A DNA stretch of 64,000 nucleotides from Micromonospora_G sp040676775 (GTDB taxonomy: Bacteria; Actinomycetota; Actinomycetes; Mycobacteriales; Micromonosporaceae). Of this stretch, positions 42,803-50,966 are shown piece by piece. The stretch is from NCBI RefSeq assembly GCF_040676775.1, contig NZ_JBFAPP010000018.1:106046-170045 (forward strand), given 5' to 3'. The position numbers were made by a program, and so were the translations under genes. The notes below the pieces were generated by a model that was not told the origin of the DNA, made no database searches, and worked only from the letters and a program-made list of their open reading frames with translations. Position 1 is the first letter of the stretch. Each line of letters starts with the position of its first letter.

Positions 42803-42898
42803 CCGCACAACCTCCCCAGGTGAACAAAACGTACGTTCCCTATAGGTTATGCCAAGATCTCCCGGTACGGTTCTCCGGCCTGCGCGGGGGTGGCGTGG

Positions 42899-43657
42899 CT
42901 AACGCGGCAGCGTCGCCTCGATGCCGGTGAGGATCCGGTCGAGTCCGCGCTCGAACCGGGTGTCGAAGTCCCGGTCGGCGCCGGCCCGCACCACCCGCGT
43001 GAAGTACGGGTAGTTGCCGCCGCCGGTCAGCGTCTCCAGGTAGCGGGACATGCTCCGCTGCCACTCCCGCTCGTCCATCCCCCGGTCCCGGCGGGCCGCC
43101 TGCTCGGCGACCTCCTCCTGCACGAACCCGCCGACCCAGCTACTGACCAGGGCGAAGATCTCCAGCATGTCGGCGGTGTCCAGGCCGAGCCGGTCCAGGA
43201 TGGACATCCCGTACTCGAAGATGTCCAGCATGTTCGGGCCCATCGCCGGCCGGCCGGCGGCGATCCGGGCCAGCCACGGGTGGCTGAGCTGTGCCCGGCG
43301 CAGGCTCCGGGCCACCTCGGCCAGGTCGGCACGCCAGTCACCGGTCGGTTCGGGCAGCTCCGCCTCGCCGAACATGTGGTCGAGCATCAGCTCGCAGAGG
43401 GCTTCCTTGTTGTCCACGTAGCGGTAGAGGCTCATCGGGCCGGTGCCGAGGGCGGCGGCGACCCGACGCATGGAGACCGCCTCGATGCCGTGCTCGTCGG
43501 CGATGGCGATCGCGGCGGCGGCCACCTGCGCCCGGCTGTACGTCGGCGCGGGTCCACGCGAGGACGGCGGGGCGGGGAGGCTGACCCGTACCGACGTGGG
43601 CAGTTCGGGAGCCGGCCCGTTCCGGGAGTCGCCATCGAAGCTGTCGCCTGTTGCCAC
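42899..43657 (-). CDS. TetR-family regulator of the adjacent DrrAB-like exporter
   Basis: 252 aa. After a ~40-residue Ser/Pro-rich leader comes the TetR helix-turn-helix (VAAAAIAIADEHGIEAVSMR, VAAALGTGPMSLYRYVDNKE) and a C-terminal ligand domain of the tetracycline-repressor type (LARIAAGRPAMGPNMLDIFE). It is divergent from the ABC exporter genes starting 140 bases away and probably represses them. GTG 43657 follows GGAAGG. Candidate operators lie at 43727-43783. Confidence 0.88.
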   Translation of the reverse strand: MATGDSFDGDSRNGPAPELPTSVRVSLPAPPSSRGPAPTYSRAQVAAAAIAIADEHGIEAVSMRRVAAALGTGPMSLYRYVDNKEALCELMLDHMFGEAELPEPTGDWRADLAEVARSLRRAQLSHPWLARIAAGRPAMGPNMLDIFEYGMSILDRLGLDTADMLEIFALVSSWVGGFVQEEVAEQAARRDRGMDEREWQRSMSRYLETLTGGGNYPYFTRVVRAGADRDFDTRFERGLDRILTGIEATLPR

Positions 43658-43726
43658 CAACGTGCCTTCCGGTGTCGCCGCCGTGCGGGGTCGTGTCGAT
43701 CGCGGTCGATTCTCCCGTACCCACTT

Positions 43727-43783
43727 GCGTACAGCGTACCCGGTTAGCTAGCGTGCAGACATCAAACCGCGTACGGCGTACCC
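43727..43783. promoter_or_regulatory. paired operator candidates between TetR gene and exporter
   Basis: GCGTACAGCGTACCC (43727-43741) and GCGTACGGCGTACCC (43769-43783) match at 14 of 15 bases and are 42 bp apart, four helical turns, thus on the same DNA face. Each holds GTACNNNGTAC-type symmetry suited to a TetR dimer. They lie between the divergent starts. Confidence 0.45.
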
Positions 43784-43796
43784 AGTGGGAGGTTCC

Positions 43797-44795
43797 GTGG
43801 CACGGGCAACAGGCGACGCGGTTGTCGTCGCGGAAGGGCTGCACAAGCGCTTCGGCTCCACACAGGCCCTCGCCGGCCTCGACCTGGCGGTGCCCGCGGG
43901 CACGGTCTACGGGCTACTCGGCCCGAACGGCGCCGGCAAGAGCACCGCGGTCCGGATCTTCGCCACGCTCACCCGGCCGGACGCCGGCCGCGCCTTCGTC
44001 GCCGGCCACGACGTGGTCCGGGAGGCCGTCCGGGTACGTCACCGCATCGGCCTCGCCGGCCAGTACGCCGCCCTGGACGAGGGGCTCACCGGCCGGGAGA
44101 ACCTGCAGATCTTCGGTCGCCTCTTCCACCTCACCAGAGCCACCGCGAAGCGCCGCGCCGACGACCTGCTCACCCGTTTCGACCTCGCGCACGCCGCGGA
44201 CCGGCTGGTCCGGACCTACTCCGGGGGCATGCGCCGCCGGCTGGACCTGATCTCCAGCCTGATCGTCTCCCCCGCCGTGCTCTTCCTCGACGAGCCGACC
44301 ACCGGGCTCGACCCGCGCAGCCGCAACGAGATCTGGCAGACCATCCGGGAACTCGTCGCCGACGGCATGACCGTCCTGCTGACCACGCAGTACCTGGACG
44401 AGGCCGACCAGTTGGCGCAGCACATCGCGGTGGTCGACCACGGCAGAGTGGTCACCTCGGGCAGCCCGGACGCGCTCAAGGCCCAACTCGGCGGCCGGAT
44501 CGACGTGGTGGTCCGTACGCCGGACGAACTCGAATCCACCGGGGCGGTGCTGGCCCGACTGGCCGGCGCGACACCGGACGTCGACCCCGACCGGCGACTG
44601 CTCAGCGTGCCGATCGGCGCCGACACCCTCACCCTGCCCGCGGTCGTACGCCTGCTCGACCAGGCCGGCGTGGACCCGCAGGACGTGGCGGTACGCCGCC
44701 CGACCCTGGACGAGGTGTTCCTCAGACTGACCGGCAACCCGCCGGACGCCAGCCGGGACGGTGACGGCGCGACGCTCAAGGAGACTGTCGGATGA
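43797..44795 (+). CDS. DrrA-like ABC exporter, ATP-binding protein
   Basis: 332 aa. Walker A GPNGAGKS, signature YSGGMRRR, Walker B FLDEPTTGLD and a DrrA-type C-terminal domain (LDEVFLRLTG). GTG 43797 is chosen because GGGAGG just upstream (43787-43792) would otherwise be inside the gene; GTG 43785 is the alternative. Its product pairs with the permease encoded next, with which it overlaps by ATGA. The pair should expel drugs or an endogenous hydrophobic compound. Regulated by the divergent TetR gene. Confidence 0.9.
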   Translation: MARATGDAVVVAEGLHKRFGSTQALAGLDLAVPAGTVYGLLGPNGAGKSTAVRIFATLTRPDAGRAFVAGHDVVREAVRVRHRIGLAGQYAALDEGLTGRENLQIFGRLFHLTRATAKRRADDLLTRFDLAHAADRLVRTYSGGMRRRLDLISSLIVSPAVLFLDEPTTGLDPRSRNEIWQTIRELVADGMTVLLTTQYLDEADQLAQHIAVVDHGRVVTSGSPDALKAQLGGRIDVVVRTPDELESTGAVLARLAGATPDVDPDRRLLSVPIGADTLTLPAVVRLLDQAGVDPQDVAVRRPTLDEVFLRLTGNPPDASRDGDGATLKETVG

Positions 44796-45628
44796 CCACG
44801 ATCGGCACCGGCGTGCAGGACACACTCGGGCTGGCCCGGCTGCGCTGGCGGATCAGCGACATCCTGACCGTCTGCCACCGCAACCTGCTGCAACTCAAAC
44901 ACGCACCGGGTCAGATCGTCGGCACGGTCGCCTTCCCGCTGACCGCGGTGGTGCTCTTCGGCTACGTCTTCGGCAGCGCCATCCCGATCGCCGAGGGGGC
45001 CAACTACCGGGCGTACCTGATGCCCGGCCTGTTCGTGATGTCGACGGTGACCACCCTGGTCACCGCGATGATCACGCTCGTCGGTGACAGCGACCTCGGG
45101 GTGATGGACCGGTTCCGGTCGATGCCCGCCGAACGGTCGTCCATCCTGCTCGGACAGACCCTGTCCGACCTGCTGACCAACGCGGTGAGCCTGCTGGTGA
45201 TGGCCGGTGCCGGACTGGTCGTCGGCTGGCGGGTGCAGACCGGTCCGGGATCCGCGCTCGCCGGCTTCGGGCTGCTGATGCTCTTGCAGTTCGCGATCTC
45301 GTGGGTCGGGCTCTTCCTCGGCACGGTGATCCGCAACGTGCAGACGGCGGCCAAGCTCGGCCCGCTCATCATGCCGGTCACGATGATCTCGAACGTCTTC
45401 GTGCCGACCGAGGGAATGCCCCCGGTGCTGCGTACGGTCGCCGAGTGGAACCCGGTCAGCGCGTCCGTCGCCGCCTGCCGTCAACTCTTCGGCAACCCGG
45501 CCAGCGTCGCCGTCGACCCCGCCTGGCCGCTCGCCCACCCGATCACCGCGACCATCGGCTGGTCCGTGCTGCTGATCGTGATCTTCATGCCGCTGACCAT
45601 CCGCCGGTTCGACACCGGCCCGAACTGA
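44792..45628 (+). CDS. DrrB-like ABC-2 permease
   Basis: 278 aa, six membrane spans. FPLTAVVLFGYVFGSAI and the ABC-2 signature region with MPVTMISNVFVPTEGMP mark it as DrrB/NodJ-type. It is translated with the ATPase gene (ATGA overlap). It probably forms a homodimeric pore for drug efflux; substrate unknown. A short hairpin (45629-45649) follows the stop and separates it from the convergent sulfotransferase gene. Confidence 0.9.
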   Translation: MTTIGTGVQDTLGLARLRWRISDILTVCHRNLLQLKHAPGQIVGTVAFPLTAVVLFGYVFGSAIPIAEGANYRAYLMPGLFVMSTVTTLVTAMITLVGDSDLGVMDRFRSMPAERSSILLGQTLSDLLTNAVSLLVMAGAGLVVGWRVQTGPGSALAGFGLLMLLQFAISWVGLFLGTVIRNVQTAAKLGPLIMPVTMISNVFVPTEGMPPVLRTVAEWNPVSASVAACRQLFGNPASVAVDPAWPLAHPITATIGWSVLLIVIFMPLTIRRFDTGPN

Positions 45629-45649
45629 GCCCCGGCCGGCGACCGGGGC
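45629..45649. terminator. short bidirectional hairpin
   Basis: 7-bp stem GCCCCGG / CCGGGGC with a 7-base loop, right after the permease stop (45628) and 9 bases before the convergent sulfotransferase stop. Confidence 0.4.
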
Positions 45650-45658
45650 CGCCACGGA

Positions 45659-46570
45659 TCAGATCGGGTAGCCCCACTCGGCCAGCGGCTTCTCCAGCAC
45701 CCGCTCCACCGCGCCGAGCTGGGCCGGGCTGAGTTCGTCCCGGTACGCCGCAGCCCGTCCCGACGGGAAGTCGTACCGGGCGAAGCCCTTCTGGAACGCC
45801 GGTGACCAGTCCAGCCCGAGGAAGTCGAGCATCCGACCGACCTCCTCGCGCGGCTGCGCGACCAGGTCCTCGTACCGGACGTCGAGCCACTGGTCGGCGG
45901 GGTGCCGCAGCCGGGCCTGCGCGAACGCCTCCATCAGCATCTTCCAGCCGAGGGCGGCCAGCACCTGGAACGACTGGCCGGACTCGGCCCACTCCTGGCG
46001 CAGGTCGTCCGGGAGCGAGCCGTAGATCCAGTTGTCCGGCCCGCGCCACCCGTCCCACCAGCCCATCTGCAGCCAGGAGTTGGCCACCGCCCGACCGTCC
46101 CGGACCACGTTGACCACCCGCAGGTCGGGGTACGCCGCGTGCAGGAAGCCGGTCCGCGGCCACCCGGTCACGTGCTGCACCAACTGCTCACAGCCCTGCC
46201 GGGCGATCCGGTCGTCGAAGAAGGCGCGCAGCCGACGGGCCACGAACGGGGTCAGGTCCTCGGCGAGCAGGTCCCGGCAGGGCCGGGAGAAACCGCCCAG
46301 CACATGCCGGTCGAGCAGGTGGTACGCCTCCGACGGCGCCACCCGCAGCCGGCCCCGCTCCAACAGCCGGCGGCTGTGCCGCAGCGAGGTCATGCCGGCC
46401 GGGCGCGGCGCGGAGCGCCGGTAGAGCGCGCCGTTGAACCGACCCTTGGGGTTGAGCCGGGCGAGTTTGTCGTCCAGTCCGGAGACGAAGCCGACCGCCG
46501 GGTGCCGGGAGAGCAGTTCCTGGACCAGCGTCGAACCGCACCGGCCGGTGCCCACCACCAGTGAGAGCAT
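45659..46570 (-). CDS. sulfotransferase (ST1)
   Basis: 303 aa. 5'-phosphosulfate loop VVGTGRCGSTLVQELL at residues 5-20 and 3'-phosphate site RVVNVVRDGRAVANSWL near the middle, the PAPS-binding pair of cytosolic sulfotransferases. A C-terminal WLDVRYEDLVAQP follows, as in glycan sulfotransferases. It should add sulfate from PAPS to a sugar. GGAAGG precedes the ATG. The gene ends a three-gene operon (GT4, ST2, ST1), 3 bases after ST2. No signal peptide, so it acts in the cytoplasm on a precursor. Confidence 0.82.
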   Translation of the reverse strand: MLSLVVGTGRCGSTLVQELLSRHPAVGFVSGLDDKLARLNPKGRFNGALYRRSAPRPAGMTSLRHSRRLLERGRLRVAPSEAYHLLDRHVLGGFSRPCRDLLAEDLTPFVARRLRAFFDDRIARQGCEQLVQHVTGWPRTGFLHAAYPDLRVVNVVRDGRAVANSWLQMGWWDGWRGPDNWIYGSLPDDLRQEWAESGQSFQVLAALGWKMLMEAFAQARLRHPADQWLDVRYEDLVAQPREEVGRMLDFLGLDWSPAFQKGFARYDFPSGRAAAYRDELSPAQLGAVERVLEKPLAEWGYPI

Positions 46571-46573
46571 CGT

Positions 46574-47590
46574 TCAGCCTTCCTGCCGGGTGGCGGGTGA
46601 GGGGGAAACAGCGATCGGTTCGGGTGCAACGGCGGCCGTGGGAGCAGCGGCCGGGGCGGCCGGGCGGCGCAGCGGGTAGCCGAACCGGCGCAGGGTCGGG
46701 CCGGTCAGCCCGGTCACGGTGACGTACGCCCTGGTCGAGAGCCTGGAGAGCCACTCGCTGTCGGCGACCACACCGACCACGCCGGTCCGGTGCCGGGACG
46801 GGTTGCCGGCGACCGAGTGGGTGGCGGCGAGCCGGACCGTGTCCGGGGTCGGGAACGGCAACTCGCCCGGGGTACCGCCGACGAACCGGATGATCCGGGC
46901 GGTGGTGTCGGCCGGGGCGGCGACGAAGTCCTCGTACCGCACGCGCAGGTACCGGCCCGACGAACCCCACAGCCGTACGGTGGTGTTGTTCCAGACCAGC
47001 CAGAGCAGGGCGGCCTTCCACACCGGTGGGCGGCTCATCAGCCGGTCGTCGGTGCCGCCGTCCAGGCCCCGGCGACGGCGCCAGGAGAACGCGGTGGCGC
47101 GCGGGTCCCGGACCACGTGCAGCACGTACAGCTCGACGCCGGGCAGGCTGCCGAGCAGCGCGCCGTACGGCGGCAGCTTGGACGAGTCGACGATCACGCC
47201 GCCCGGGGCGTCGAGGAAGGCGTGCTCGGCGATCGCGGCGTACAGCCGGGCCAGTTGGTCGTCGTCGGGGTGACCGGGCACCGGCGGGCGACCCCGGCGG
47301 TGCCGGCGCAGCAGCGCGGGCAGCCGGCGCAGCCGGAGCCGGTCGGCGAGCCGGCCGGCGATGCCCGCCGGGTCGGCGTCCGGCAGGTCCCGCAGCACGG
47401 CGGTCCAGATCGGACAGTCGGCCAGCGGCAACCCGCACCCGCAGGGGCGGTTGTCCAGGATGCCGCGGCGCCACAGGTAACGCAGCTCACCGGCGGCGAA
47501 GAAGTCGGGCAGCTGGCCCAGCACGGTGGTGACCAGGGTGCTGCCGCTGCGCCCGCTGCCGGCGAGGTAGAGGACCCGGACCGCGCTCAC
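46574..47590 (-). CDS. sulfotransferase (ST2)
   Basis: 338 aa. PAPS-binding loop YLAGSGRSGSTLVTTVLGQL and YVLHVVRDPRATAFSWRR with YLRVRYEDFVAAP. Cys-rich insertion PCGCGLPLADCPIW (47-65) is unusual among these five proteins and could bind metal. The C-terminal tail is Ala/Pro-rich and disordered. GTG 47590 overlaps the preceding GT4 stop by GTGA, so it is translated with the GT. Confidence 0.82.
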   Translation of the reverse strand: MSAVRVLYLAGSGRSGSTLVTTVLGQLPDFFAAGELRYLWRRGILDNRPCGCGLPLADCPIWTAVLRDLPDADPAGIAGRLADRLRLRRLPALLRRHRRGRPPVPGHPDDDQLARLYAAIAEHAFLDAPGGVIVDSSKLPPYGALLGSLPGVELYVLHVVRDPRATAFSWRRRRGLDGGTDDRLMSRPPVWKAALLWLVWNNTTVRLWGSSGRYLRVRYEDFVAAPADTTARIIRFVGGTPGELPFPTPDTVRLAATHSVAGNPSRHRTGVVGVVADSEWLSRLSTRAYVTVTGLTGPTLRRFGYPLRRPAAPAAAPTAAVAPEPIAVSPSPATRQEG

Positions 47591-48903
47591 CGGGCCGCTC
47601 CCCCGTCCCTCGTCGCATTCGCACCGCTCGGCGCGGCACCGACCGGTGACGGTACCCGCCGGTTCCGGGCCGGCACGGTCTTGGCGGCGTGGTGGTAAAG
47701 CTCGCGGATCCGGTCCAGGTGAAGCTGGGGGGCGAAGTCGCGGGCCACCCTCGCCCGACCGGCCCGCCCCATCTCGAACGCCCGCACCGGGTCCGCCACC
47801 AGTTCGCCCAGCGCGGCGGCGAGCGCGGCGGCGTCGTCCGCGGCGACGGTCGTCCCGTCCACACCCGGTTCGACCAGCTCCGGCAGGCCGCCCAGGTCGG
47901 TGGTGACCACCGGGACCCCGCAGGCGTACGCCTCCAGCACCGCCATCGGCTGGTTCTCGTGCCAGCGCGACGGCACCGCGACCACCGCCGCCGACCGGAC
48001 CAACTCGTGCAGCCGGGCCTTGTCCAGCCGGCCGTGGAACCGGATCCGGCCCGGCACCCGCCGCGCCGCGAGCGCCTCCAGCGCCGGGCGGGCCGGACCG
48101 TCGCCGGCGATGTCGACCGGCACCCCGTCCGGCAGCGCGGCTACCGCCTCGACCAGCACGTCGACGCCCTTCTCCGGGGCGAGCCGACCGGCGAACACCA
48201 CACCGCCGCCGGGTTGCTCCTTGGCCGCGATCCCGGTCAGGTCGACGAAGTGGTTCACCACCCGCAACCGGTCCGGGTACACCCCGGCACGCCGCATCAC
48301 GTCGGCCAGGAACTCGCTCGGGCTGACGAAGACCTGCACCGGGTCGTACGCGTGCAGTTCGCGGTGCAGCCAGGACTCGACCGCGAGCAGTGCGCTGCGC
48401 GACAGCGAGCCGTCCTTGCAGCGTCGCCGGGCGGCCTGCAACGGGCCGCCGGTGACGCAGGCCTGGCAGGGCCGCCCCTGGTCGAGGAGCTGGTAACTGG
48501 GGCAGGCGAGCTTGTAGTCGTGCATGGTCAGCAGGCACGGCACCCCGGCGGACCGGGCGGCGGCGAGCACCGACGGGGAGAGCTGGTGGTAGATGTTGTG
48601 CAGGTGCAGCACGTCCGGCCGGAATTCCTCGATCACCCGGGCCAGCCCCCGCCGGCTCGACGGTGACCAGAACATCCGGGCGGCGGCCGTCGCGCGCGGG
48701 CGCAGTCCGCTCGGCGCCGGCTCCAACTCCACCTCGGCCGGGAAGTGCCCGGCGTACGGCAGCGGCGTCTCGTTCTCCGGGTGGGTCATGCCGAAGTAGG
48801 CGACCGTGTCGCCGGCTGCCCGCTGCAACGCGGCCAGGTCGAGCAGGTAACCCTCGGCGCCGCCACGGCGGTAGAGGTACTTGTTCACATGCAGCACACG
48901 CAT
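47587..48903 (-). CDS. family 4 glycosyltransferase
   Basis: 438 aa GT-B fold. N-terminal VLHVNKYLYRRGGAEGYLLD and HNIYHQLSP; C-terminal VVFAGRLAPEKGVDVLVEAV, then HENQPMAVLEAYACGVPVV with the EX7E motif of GT4 enzymes. It uses a nucleotide sugar with retention. First gene of the operon with ST2 and ST1, so the product sugar is a likely sulfation site. The ATG at 48903 lacks a clear ribosome site. The 262 bases upstream separate it from the divergent ST3 operon. Confidence 0.88.
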   Translation of the reverse strand: MRVLHVNKYLYRRGGAEGYLLDLAALQRAAGDTVAYFGMTHPENETPLPYAGHFPAEVELEPAPSGLRPRATAAARMFWSPSSRRGLARVIEEFRPDVLHLHNIYHQLSPSVLAAARSAGVPCLLTMHDYKLACPSYQLLDQGRPCQACVTGGPLQAARRRCKDGSLSRSALLAVESWLHRELHAYDPVQVFVSPSEFLADVMRRAGVYPDRLRVVNHFVDLTGIAAKEQPGGGVVFAGRLAPEKGVDVLVEAVAALPDGVPVDIAGDGPARPALEALAARRVPGRIRFHGRLDKARLHELVRSAAVVAVPSRWHENQPMAVLEAYACGVPVVTTDLGGLPELVEPGVDGTTVAADDAAALAAALGELVADPVRAFEMGRAGRARVARDFAPQLHLDRIRELYHHAAKTVPARNRRVPSPVGAAPSGANATRDGGAAR

Positions 48904-49165
48904 CGACTTGGCCCGCTCACGTCGATCGGGCGAACCCGGCCCGGGGGTGGTGATCGGGGTCTGCCTGCCCCGACCAGGGCTCACGGTATGCAGGGCTGGT
49001 CGGCGAGTCCAGTTCACATTTGTCATGTGCCTGAACGGATGATCTTTGTGTGCCCGTACGGCCCGCAGCCTGGCCTCCCGCCATGATCTCCCGATAACCT
49101 GGCTCCGCCGCCGGCCGTACCCCGTTTTCCCGCAGGGTAGTGCCGGTGCCCGAGCGAGGAGGACC
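48904..49165. promoter_or_regulatory. 262-base divergent promoter region of two sulfotransferase operons
   Basis: It holds an imperfect palindrome GTTCACAT (49012-49019) / ATGTG-CCT-GAAC (49025-49036) in the middle and a -10-like TAACCT (49095-49100) for the rightward operon. No coding frame is credible here. Both operons are probably controlled from this region. Confidence 0.35.
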
Positions 49166-50194
49166 GTGGCAGCCGACGACGAGGTCTCCGCGTTCGCGTA
49201 CACCGCCAGGCGGGTGGCGCGGCACCTGCGCTGGGCCCGTACGGAGGGGATCGGGCGGCTGGTCGAGGAGGACCGGCTCGATCCGGTCGACCGGATCAGC
49301 ACCGCGTTGGCGAAACGACGCTGGCGGCGCCGGGCCGGACGCGTACCCGGCCAGGCGATGCCGGTCTACCTGGTCGGGCTGCAACGCTCGGGCACGAACA
49401 TGCTGGTCCGGGGGCTGGACTCGGCACCCGAGGTCGAGGTACGCAACGAGAACGACCAGACCCTGTTCCACCGCTTCCAGCTCCGTCCCGACGACGTGCT
49501 GACCGCGACGATCCGGCGCAGCCGGCACGCGTACGTCCTGGTCAAGCCTTTGTGTGAGAGCCACCGGGTGGACGAGCTGCTGGATCTGCCGGGGCTGGCG
49601 CCCGGTCGCGCGCTCTGGGTCTACCGGGACGTCGACGACCGGGCCCGTTCCGAGGTGGCGAAGTTCGGCGACGCCAACCTGCGGGCGTTGCGCGCCATCG
49701 CCGACGGCAGCATCGGTGGGCGGTGGCAGGGGCAGCGGCTGGACGCCGCGACGGTGGAGCTGGTCCGCGACTGCGAACCGGAGCGGCTGGACCCGCACAG
49801 CGGCGCCGCCCTGTTCTGGTACGTACGCAACTCGCTCTACTTCGGGCTGGGCCTGTCCGAACGCGCCGACGTGCTGCTGTGCCGGTACGACTCCCTGGTG
49901 ACCGATCCGGAGACGCAGCTCCGCCGACTCTGCGCCTTCCTCGACTTCCCCTACCACCCGCGGCTGCACGCGCACATCGCCCCGCGCCGCTCCCACGGCG
50001 CACCGGAGCACGGGTCGGCCGACCGGCGGCTGCCGATCGAGCCACGGGTGCGGGCACTCTGCGACGAGCTGGCCACCCGGCTCGCCCCCGCCGCCGACGC
50101 TGGGCCGCGTGCGGCGAGTGCCGCCGACATTCGACCGGGCGTGCCCGTCGCCGCTGATGCTGGATCCGACCGGAAGGCGGCCGACCGTGGCTGA
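49166..50194 (+). CDS. sulfotransferase-like protein (ST3)
   Basis: 342 aa. VYLVGLQRSGTNMLVRGL is the phosphosulfate loop; the 3'-phosphate site is degenerate (WVYRDVDDRARSEV), and LCRYDSLVTDPETQL is the usual follow-on. The substrate region (KPLCESHRVDELLDLPGLAPG) differs from the other four. An ~85-residue basic N-terminal extension precedes the domain. GTG 49166 follows AGGAGGA. Overlaps ST4 by 8 bases (GTGGCTGA). Sulfotransferase fold likely; activity less sure than for the others. Confidence 0.72.
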   Translation: MAADDEVSAFAYTARRVARHLRWARTEGIGRLVEEDRLDPVDRISTALAKRRWRRRAGRVPGQAMPVYLVGLQRSGTNMLVRGLDSAPEVEVRNENDQTLFHRFQLRPDDVLTATIRRSRHAYVLVKPLCESHRVDELLDLPGLAPGRALWVYRDVDDRARSEVAKFGDANLRALRAIADGSIGGRWQGQRLDAATVELVRDCEPERLDPHSGAALFWYVRNSLYFGLGLSERADVLLCRYDSLVTDPETQLRRLCAFLDFPYHPRLHAHIAPRRSHGAPEHGSADRRLPIEPRVRALCDELATRLAPAADAGPRAASAADIRPGVPVAADAGSDRKAADRG

Positions 50195-50966
50195 GCCCGA
50201 ACCCAACACCGCGCCGATCTTCCTGGTCGGTTGCCAGCGGTCCGGCACCACGATGCTGCGGCTCGTGCTCGACTCGCACTCCGGCATCAGCTGCGGTCCG
50301 GAGACCCGGTTCCTGCCGGACCTGCAACGGATCGTCGGCCGGGACTGGGAGCGGCTGGCCCGCTTCGGCTTCCCGCGCGAGGACTGGCTGCGCCGGATCC
50401 GGGAGTTCTTCGGCGGTGTGCACGCCGACTACGCCGCCGCCCGGGGCAAGACCCGATGGGCCGACAAGACCCCGCTGTACGCGATGTCGCTGGACTTCGT
50501 CACCGAGGTCTTCCCGGACGCCCAGATCGTGCACCTGATCCGGGACGGGCGGGACGTGGTGGTCTCGCACCGCAAGCGGTTCGGCTACTGGTCGGCGGTG
50601 AAGTGCGTGGTCAAGTGGCCGCGCTACATCCGTACCGCCCGCGCGGTGGGCGCCACCCTGCCGGCGGACCGCTACTACGAGCTGCGCTACGAGCAGACCG
50701 TGACCGAGCCGGAGAAGGCGATGCGCGGGCTGTTCGAGTTCCTCGGCGAACCGTGGGAGGACGGCATCCTCGACTACGACAGCAAGCAGCACGACGTGGC
50801 GCAGAAGTACACCACCGAGGCGGACAAGCGGCGGGCGGCGGCGGACGTGGCCGCGCCGATCTACCCGTCGCGGGTGGGCACCTACCGGCGCGAACTGGAC
50901 CCGTTCCTGCGCCTGCTGGTCTGGATCTTCTCCGGGCGTACGCTGCGCGCCCTGGGCTACCGATGA
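50187..50966 (+). CDS. sulfotransferase (ST4)
   Basis: 259 aa, compact. FLVGCQRSGTTMLRLVLDSH at the N-terminus and QIVHLIRDGRDVVVSHRKR are complete PAPS motifs, with YYELRYEQTVTEPEKAM. It resembles the Sulfotransfer_3 group that acts on glycans and glycolipids. GTG 50187 follows GGAAGG. The stop overlaps the next gene, a GH-like lipoprotein, by ATGA, so sulfation and that exported enzyme are made together. Confidence 0.87.
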   Translation: MAEPEPNTAPIFLVGCQRSGTTMLRLVLDSHSGISCGPETRFLPDLQRIVGRDWERLARFGFPREDWLRRIREFFGGVHADYAAARGKTRWADKTPLYAMSLDFVTEVFPDAQIVHLIRDGRDVVVSHRKRFGYWSAVKCVVKWPRYIRTARAVGATLPADRYYELRYEQTVTEPEKAMRGLFEFLGEPWEDGILDYDSKQHDVAQKYTTEADKRRAAADVAAPIYPSRVGTYRRELDPFLRLLVWIFSGRTLRALGYR

